Below are positions 7,546 through 11,931 of a stretch of 11,931 nt of DNA, piece after piece. The notes beneath the pieces were generated by a model. That model saw only the letters and a program-made list of their open reading frames with translations, made no database searches and was not told the origin of the DNA. The stretch's first letter is position 1, and every line of letters starts with the position of its first letter. The position numbers were made by a program, and so were the translations under genes. This DNA comes from Burkholderiaceae bacterium (GTDB taxonomy: Bacteria; Pseudomonadota; Gammaproteobacteria; Burkholderiales; Burkholderiaceae), in assembly GCA_023253905.1 (NCBI GenBank), contig JALREG010000118.1:1-11931 (forward strand), given 5' to 3'.

Positions 7546-7554
7546 CGCCGTCAA
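7526..7554 (-). promoter_or_regulatory. Candidate sigma70 promoter for the molybdenum hydroxylase operon
   Basis: On the minus strand TTGACG (7554-7549) and TACCTT (7531-7526) are separated by 17 nt, with a start expected near 7519. The -35 matches 5 of 6 positions but the -10 only 3 of 6, as expected of a weak or activated promoter. It overlaps the opposing fdxA promoter almost completely. Confidence 0.35.
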
Positions 7555-7568
7555 TCGGATCAGACTCC

Positions 7569-7590
7569 CCGGCCAGCGTTCGCTGACCGG
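7569..7590. repeat. 22-bp palindrome / stem-loop in the fdxA leader
   Basis: CCGGCCAGCG and CGCTGACCGG pair over 9 of 10 positions around a TT centre (one C-A mismatch). In RNA this would form a stem with a GTTC-type loop. It begins about 17 nt after the predicted fdxA transcription start and has no U-tract, so it does not look like an intrinsic terminator. It could be a leader structure or a second operator. Confidence 0.45.
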
Positions 7591-7637
7591 CGGGGTTCGT
7601 CTGCTTAACAACCCTCCTCCTCTCAGGAATTGCCGTC

Positions 7638-7964
7638 ATGACCCATGTGGTGACCGAATCCTGCATTCGCTGCAAATTCACCGACTGCGTTGATGTCTGC
7701 CCGGTCGACTGCTTTCGCGAAGGCCCCAACATGCTGGTGATCGACCCCGACGAGTGCATCGATTGCGCGGTCTGCATCCCCGAGTGCCCGGTCGAGGCCA
7801 TCCGCGCCGAGGAAGACGTGCCGGCCGATCAGCAGCATTTCATTGCGCTCAACGCAGAGCTTGCGAGCGGCTGGCCCAGCATCACACGCACCAAGGAAGC
7901 GTTGGCTGACGCCGAAGCGTGGCGCGAGGTCAAGGTGAAGTTTGATCAGCTTGACCGCGGCTGA
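7638..7964 (+). CDS. fdxA: 7Fe ferredoxin FdxA
   Basis: A 108-residue soluble ferredoxin of the Azotobacter FdI / FdxA type that carries one [3Fe-4S] and one [4Fe-4S] cluster. Cysteines at 9, 12, 17, 21 and 25 and the second motif Cys40-x2-Cys43-x2-Cys46-x3-Cys50 match the family pattern. By family rule, Cys9, 17 and 50 hold the 3Fe cluster and Cys21, 40, 43 and 46 the 4Fe cluster. The C-terminal half is the usual FdxA extension. AGGA lies 9 nt before the ATG. It sits 9 nt upstream of a large flavoprotein with ferredoxin-oxidoreductase features, so the two are very probably co-transcribed as redox partners. It may also be the donor to the Hnr-like reductase encoded divergently. Confidence 0.95.
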   Translation: MTHVVTESCIRCKFTDCVDVCPVDCFREGPNMLVIDPDECIDCAVCIPECPVEAIRAEEDVPADQQHFIALNAELASGWPSITRTKEALADAEAWREVKVKFDQLDRG

Positions 7965-7973
7965 AGTCCTCCG

Positions 7974-10900
7974 ATGACTGTTCAGCTCGCCTGGAATCTG
8001 CGCTTCGAGGACCTCTACCACACTGACGGCCTGAACCGTATCGACGCGCAGTTCGCGGCCGAGCTTCGGAGCCGCCACCCCGATCTCGCCCACCGACTGC
8101 AGGCGGCACGCGAGCAGGTCGCAGCGGGCACCCCGCTCGCTCCTAAAGACGAGGCGGCGCTCCTTCTCGAACTCGCTCCGCCACTCGATGCCTTCATCGG
8201 CGAACTGTTCGGTGTCAGCGAACAGCTCGCCGATCTGCGCACGCGTCATGTAGCGCTCGAGCCGCTCTACAAAGTCAAATGGAAATTCGTCAAGCGCCAG
8301 GCGATGCTGAAGGTGAGTATCGAGGATCTGGCGGGCTTTGACGGGCTGGCTGCCGAAGCCGAGCTTGCCTCACGGCTTGGCCTGCCGGCCTTCGACGAGC
8401 TCGCCTTCGCCAACGCCGTGCTCGCCTGGCAGGACCAGGGCGAAGCCAACGCCGCCGATCTTGACCTTGCGCTGCGATTCAGTGCGTGGGCTACGCTCAC
8501 CGATGAGGGCCGCGCGCGCCACGCTGCGGGCATCCTGTTTCGTCAGCCCGGCAAAGTCGACCCTTGGGCGCTGCTTGCCCATGCCCACTCGACCACCGAG
8601 CAGGCAGTCACCGTTCACACCATTGATCCAGCCCATATTCGACGTCGGCAGGGCTTCCAGCTCACCGATGAGGGCACCGACCTGCGGGGTGCCCTTGATC
8701 AGGCCAACTACTGCATCGGTTGCCACAATCAGGGGAAAGACTCCTGCTCGCGCGGCCTGCGCGACAAGCCCGCCGCCGACGGCAGCATCGTTTACAAGCG
8801 CACTGTGTTCGGTGTGAAGCTCGCCGGCTGCCCGCTCGAAGAGCGCATCTCCGAGTTCCAGATTCTGAAGACCCAGGGTCACTCGATCGGCGCGCTCGCC
8901 ATGATCACGATCGACAACCCCATGGCTGCGGCAACCGGTCATCGGATCTGTAACGACTGCATGAAGGCGTGCATCTACCAGAAACAGACGCCCGTCGATA
9001 TTCCGCAGGCAGAAACCCGCTCACTCAAAGATGTGCTCGAGCTCCGCTGGGGCTTCGAGATTTATTCGCTCCTCACGCGCTGGAACCCGCTCAACCTCGC
9101 GCGCCCCGTGCCGCGCGCTGCCACCGGCCACAAGGTGCTGGTCGCCGGGATGGGGCCCGCCGGCTTCACGCTTGCCCATCACCTCATGAATGATGGTCAC
9201 ACTGTGGTGGGCATCGACGGGCTCAAGATCGAGCCGCTACCGCCCGAAATCGCCGGTGTGCGACATGAGGGCGGCTCGCCCGGCGAACGCGTGCCGTTTG
9301 AAGCGATCGAGCATGTGGAAACCCTCTGGGAATCGCTCGATGACCGACTGATGGCGGGCTTTGGCGGGGTGGCCGAATACGGCATCACCGTGCGCTGGAA
9401 TAAAAACTTCCTCAAGGTCATCCGACTGCTTCTCGAACGTCGTGAACAGTTCACCCTGGTGGGCGGCGTACGCTTCGGCGGAACGCTCACGCTCGATGAT
9501 GCCTGGCAGCTGGGCTTTGATCACGTGGCGCTCGCCATGGGCGCGGGCAAGCCCACGGTACTCGACATCCCCAATGGTCTTGCGCGCGGCGTTCGTACGG
9601 CGAGCGATTTCCTGATGGCGCTGCAGCTCACTGGCGCCGCCAAGGCCGATTCGCTTGCCAATATGCAGATCCGTCTGCCTGTGGTGGTGATCGGCGGCGG
9701 CCTCACCGCGGTGGATACCGCCACCGAATCGCTCGCCTACTACACCGTGCAGGTCGAGAAGTTCCTCGCCCGCCATGAGGCGCTGGTGGCGCTCGCCGAT
9801 GAAGCGACGGTGCGCGCGGGATGGAGCCCGTCAGAGCGCGAACTCGCTGACGAGTTTCTTCTCCACGCGCGCGCGATCCGCGCCGAACGCGAAGCCGCCC
9901 AGGCCGAAGGTCGTGCAGCGCGCATTGTCGAACTCCTTCAGCAGTGGGGCGGCGTCACGCTTGCCTACCGCAAGCGCATGGTCGACAGCCCCTCCTACAC
10001 GCTCAATCACGAAGAGGTCGAAAAGGCGCTCGAGGAAGGCATCCGCTTTGCCGAGTGCGTCGATCCGCGAGCGATCGATATTGATGATCAGGGCGCGGCG
10101 CGCGCCATCACGCTCTCACGCCAGATCCGCTCTGAGGACGGGCGCTGGTCGGATGCAACCGGCCATGACGCCACCGTCACCTGGCCGGCCCGCACTATTT
10201 TCGTGGCGGCGGGAACGCAGCCCAACACGGTGCTCGCGCGCGAAGACGCCACGCATTTCCATCTCGACGGCAAATATTTTCAGGCGATTGACGAGCGGGG
10301 TGAACCCGTCAAGCCCGAGTTCGCCTCGAGCAAGCCCAGCGAAGCGCGGGTGCTGCTCGCGCGCGCCGAAGACGGCCGCATGGTCTCGTTCTTCGGTGAT
10401 CTGCACCCCAGCTACTTCGGTAACGTGGTGAAGGCAATGGGCTCGGCGCGACAGGGGTACCCGGTGGTCTCGCGCGTACTCGCCGGGCGCGCGCCCGCCT
10501 CCGACCGGTCGCCGCAGGCGTTTGCCACCCACATCAACGGGCTCCTTCGGGCGCGCGTTGAGCGCGTGGTGCGGCTCACACCCACCATCATCGAGGTGGT
10601 GGTGCACGCGCCACTTGCCGCCCGTCGGTTCGAACCCGGACAGTTTTATCGTCTGCAGAATTTCGAGGCGCTGGCCCCTGAGGTCGATATCAATGGCCGC
10701 CGCACCCGACTGGTGATGGAGGGTCTTGCCCTCACCGGCGCCTGGGTTGACCGTGAACGTGGACTGGTCTCCACCATCGTGCTTGAAATGGGCGGGTCCT
10801 CCAATCTTTGCGCGCTGCTACAGCCCGGTGAACCGGTCGTTCTCATGGGCCCAACCGGCGCCCCCACCGAGATCGAAGGCGGCGAAACCGTGACGCTGGT

Positions 10901-11549
10901 GGGCGGTGGGCTCGGTAATGCCGTGCTGTTTTCAATCGGTGCGGCCTTCCGGGCACGAGGCTCGAAGGTGCTTTATTTCGCGGGCTACAAGAAGCTCATC
11001 GATCGCTACAAGGTGGCTGAAATTGAAGCGGCTGCCGATGTCGTGGTGTGGTGCAGCGACGAAGCGCCAGGCTTTAGCCCCACTCGTTCGCAGGACCGCA
11101 GCTTCGTAGGCAATATCGTCGAGGCGATGAAAGCGTGGTCGAGCGGGGCGCTCGACCCGGCTTCCGATTCGCCGCGCCTGCACGATACCGATCGCCTGAT
11201 TGCCATCGGCTCTGACCGCATGATGGCTGCGGTGGCGCGTGCGCGCCATGATGCGCTCGCCGATGTGCTGCCCGCCCACCATCTTGCTTTCGGATCGATC
11301 AACTCGCCGATGCAGTGCATGATGAAAGAAGTGTGCGCGCAATGCCTGCAACCACACCGCGATCCGAAAACCGGTCGTGTCACCTATGTGTTCTCCTGCT
11401 TCAACCAAGACCAGCCGCTTGATCAGGTTGATTTTGCTGCATTGAATCAGCGTCTTACGCAAAATTCTCTGCAGGAAAAGCAAAGCGCCGCGTGGCTCGC
11501 TGAAAACCTCAGACGGTCCGCCGGTAGCCCTGGCAGCTGTCGCGTCTGA
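7974..11549 (+). CDS. GltD/NfnB-like plus PyrK/NfnA-like fused iron-sulfur flavoprotein oxidoreductase
   Basis: A 1191-residue cytoplasmic multidomain protein. Residues 1-240 are mostly helical and unrecognised. Residues about 245-340 resemble the GltD iron-sulfur domain, with Cys247, 250, 258, 286 (CPLEERI) and Cys326-x2-Cys329-x3-Cys333. Residues about 385-840 hold two Rossmann sites, GMGPAG (392-397, FAD) and GGGLTA (574-579, NAD(P)), with an insertion at about 595-660. Residues about 860-1110 are FNR/PyrK-like, with a flavin-site FEPGQFYRL (886-894) and nucleotide-site GGGLGNA (977-983). The end carries a [2Fe-2S] motif, Cys1115-x5-Cys1121-x2-Cys1124-x17-Cys1142. This is the domain set of NfnAB, the NADH-dependent ferredoxin:NADP+ oxidoreductase, on one chain. 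It likely exchanges electrons between NAD(P)H and FdxA. Bifurcation is possible but unproven. Databases often call such proteins simply FAD-dependent oxidoreductases. No good Shine-Dalgarno site precedes its ATG. Confidence 0.85.
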   Translation: MTVQLAWNLRFEDLYHTDGLNRIDAQFAAELRSRHPDLAHRLQAAREQVAAGTPLAPKDEAALLLELAPPLDAFIGELFGVSEQLADLRTRHVALEPLYKVKWKFVKRQAMLKVSIEDLAGFDGLAAEAELASRLGLPAFDELAFANAVLAWQDQGEANAADLDLALRFSAWATLTDEGRARHAAGILFRQPGKVDPWALLAHAHSTTEQAVTVHTIDPAHIRRRQGFQLTDEGTDLRGALDQANYCIGCHNQGKDSCSRGLRDKPAADGSIVYKRTVFGVKLAGCPLEERISEFQILKTQGHSIGALAMITIDNPMAAATGHRICNDCMKACIYQKQTPVDIPQAETRSLKDVLELRWGFEIYSLLTRWNPLNLARPVPRAATGHKVLVAGMGPAGFTLAHHLMNDGHTVVGIDGLKIEPLPPEIAGVRHEGGSPGERVPFEAIEHVETLWESLDDRLMAGFGGVAEYGITVRWNKNFLKVIRLLLERREQFTLVGGVRFGGTLTLDDAWQLGFDHVALAMGAGKPTVLDIPNGLARGVRTASDFLMALQLTGAAKADSLANMQIRLPVVVIGGGLTAVDTATESLAYYTVQVEKFLARHEALVALADEATVRAGWSPSERELADEFLLHARAIRAEREAAQAEGRAARIVELLQQWGGVTLAYRKRMVDSPSYTLNHEEVEKALEEGIRFAECVDPRAIDIDDQGAARAITLSRQIRSEDGRWSDATGHDATVTWPARTIFVAAGTQPNTVLAREDATHFHLDGKYFQAIDERGEPVKPEFASSKPSEARVLLARAEDGRMVSFFGDLHPSYFGNVVKAMGSARQGYPVVSRVLAGRAPASDRSPQAFATHINGLLRARVERVVRLTPTIIEVVVHAPLAARRFEPGQFYRLQNFEALAPEVDINGRRTRLVMEGLALTGAWVDRERGLVSTIVLEMGGSSNLCALLQPGEPVVLMGPTGAPTEIEGGETVTLVGGGLGNAVLFSIGAAFRARGSKVLYFAGYKKLIDRYKVAEIEAAADVVVWCSDEAPGFSPTRSQDRSFVGNIVEAMKAWSSGALDPASDSPRLHDTDRLIAIGSDRMMAAVARARHDALADVLPAHHLAFGSINSPMQCMMKEVCAQCLQPHRDPKTGRVTYVFSCFNQDQPLDQVDFAALNQRLTQNSLQEKQSAAWLAENLRRSAGSPGSCRV

Positions 11550-11574
11550 CGCGTCGCACAAATTCGGGCAGAAT
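11546..11574 (+). promoter_or_regulatory. Weak candidate promoter for phaZ
   Basis: CTGACG (11546-11551) and CAGAAT (11569-11574) are 17 nt apart, each matching 4 of 6 consensus positions. A start near 11581 would leave a leader of about 20 nt before phaZ. The motif overlaps the stop of the preceding gene. Read-through from fdxA is also possible, since no terminator is visible in the 52-nt gap. Confidence 0.3.
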
Positions 11575-11601
11575 CGATCAGTTTCGAAGCGGGAGAGACG
11601 A

Positions 11602-11931
11602 ATGCTCTACCACCTCCGTGAAGCCCAGCGTGCGGTTTTGAAGCCGCTTTCCAGCTGGGCTGATTCGGTCAGCCAGCTCTACGTCAATCCGTATAGCCCG
11701 CTTGCCTACACGCCGTTTGCCAACCGGGTTTCTGCCGGTCTGGAACTGCTGCACCGGCTCGGCAAAGAATACGAAAAGCCCGGGTTCGACATCGATGAAA
11801 CTCTGGTCGATGACCAGCCAGTGAGCGTGGTTGAGCGCATCGAAATCGCGCGCCCCTTCTGCCGCCTGCTCAAATTCGAGCGGCTGCTGCCCGCAAAACT
11901 GCGCGCCCACGAGGCCGACCCCACCGTGCTG
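11602..11931 (+). CDS. phaZ: Intracellular polyhydroxyalkanoate depolymerase, N-terminal 110 residues
   Basis: The first 110 codons of a protein that I recognise as the intracellular PHB/PHA depolymerase family. Visible family features are the MLYHLREAQRAVLKP start, NPYSPLAYTPFANR at about 33-46, ELLHRLGKEYEKPGF at about 51-65 and a final segment rich in Arg and Leu. The enzyme mobilises stored polyhydroxyalkanoate granules. The catalytic lipase-like serine lies beyond the window, so it cannot be checked. GGGAGAG lies 4 nt upstream of the ATG. The gene is 52 nt downstream of the oxidoreductase and on the same strand. A metabolic link to the ferredoxin genes is not obvious. Confidence 0.88.
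   Translation, partial: MLYHLREAQRAVLKPLSSWADSVSQLYVNPYSPLAYTPFANRVSAGLELLHRLGKEYEKPGFDIDETLVDDQPVSVVERIEIARPFCRLLKFERLLPAKLRAHEADPTVL

Noticed and set aside
7569..7590. Intrinsic terminator
   Set aside because: The stem-loop is not followed by a T-run, and it lies between a probable promoter and its gene.
7623..8249. 208-codon minus-strand frame opposite fdxA
   Set aside because: It is the mirror of the cysteine-rich ferredoxin and the next gene's start, with no family resemblance and no ribosome binding site noted.
7974..11549. Glutamate synthase small subunit
   Set aside because: Only the central half is GltD-like. The extra N-terminal domain and the C-terminal PyrK/FNR-like module with [2Fe-2S] cysteines, and the absence of a large glutamate synthase gene, argue against it.
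1..11931. CRISPR array, tRNA or rRNA genes, insertion sequences
   Set aside because: No spaced direct repeats, transposase, or RNA-gene signatures were seen. Coding density is nearly complete.

Overview
The window is high-GC, densely coded DNA from a proteobacterium, most likely a betaproteobacterium (Burkholderiales-like). That guess rests on codon use, the 7Fe ferredoxin FdxA and an intracellular PhaZ-type polyhydroxyalkanoate depolymerase. It is an inference and was not confirmed by any search.

Left arm (1-7442, all on the minus strand, read right to left). A tightly packed operon begins at 7442. It encodes an FAD subunit of a xanthine dehydrogenase-family molybdenum hydroxylase (7442-6534), a fused [2Fe-2S]/molybdopterin catalytic subunit (6517-3623), a 6-hydroxynicotinate reductase-like iron-sulfur protein (3578-2061), a UPF0280/ApbE-fold protein (2064-1156) and a VanA-type Rieske oxygenase (1156-86). 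The start of one further gene lies at 16-1 and runs off the window. Gaps are 16 and 44 nt. The last two junctions overlap by 4 nt and 1 nt.

Centre (7443-7637). This 195-bp divergent intergenic region holds two candidate overlapping, opposing sigma70-like promoters. It also holds a near-perfect inverted repeat that could be an operator, and a second palindrome that would form a stem-loop in the fdxA leader.

Right arm (7638-11931, plus strand). It carries a 7Fe FdxA ferredoxin, then 9 nt later a 1191-residue multidomain iron-sulfur flavoprotein. That protein has a GltD/NfnB-like half joined to a PyrK/NfnA/FNR-like half. It is followed by the first 110 codons of phaZ.

Working model. The molybdenum enzyme hydroxylates an N-heteroaromatic acid (nicotinate or a relative). 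The Hnr-like protein reduces the hydroxylated ring with reduced ferredoxin. The divergent FdxA/NfnBA-like pair could supply that ferredoxin from NAD(P)H. The reductive 6-hydroxynicotinate route is established in Eubacterium barkeri and has been described in the aerobe Azorhizobium caulinodans. The link to this ferredoxin/oxidoreductase pair, and the roles of the Rieske oxygenase and the UPF0280 protein, are inferences from position.
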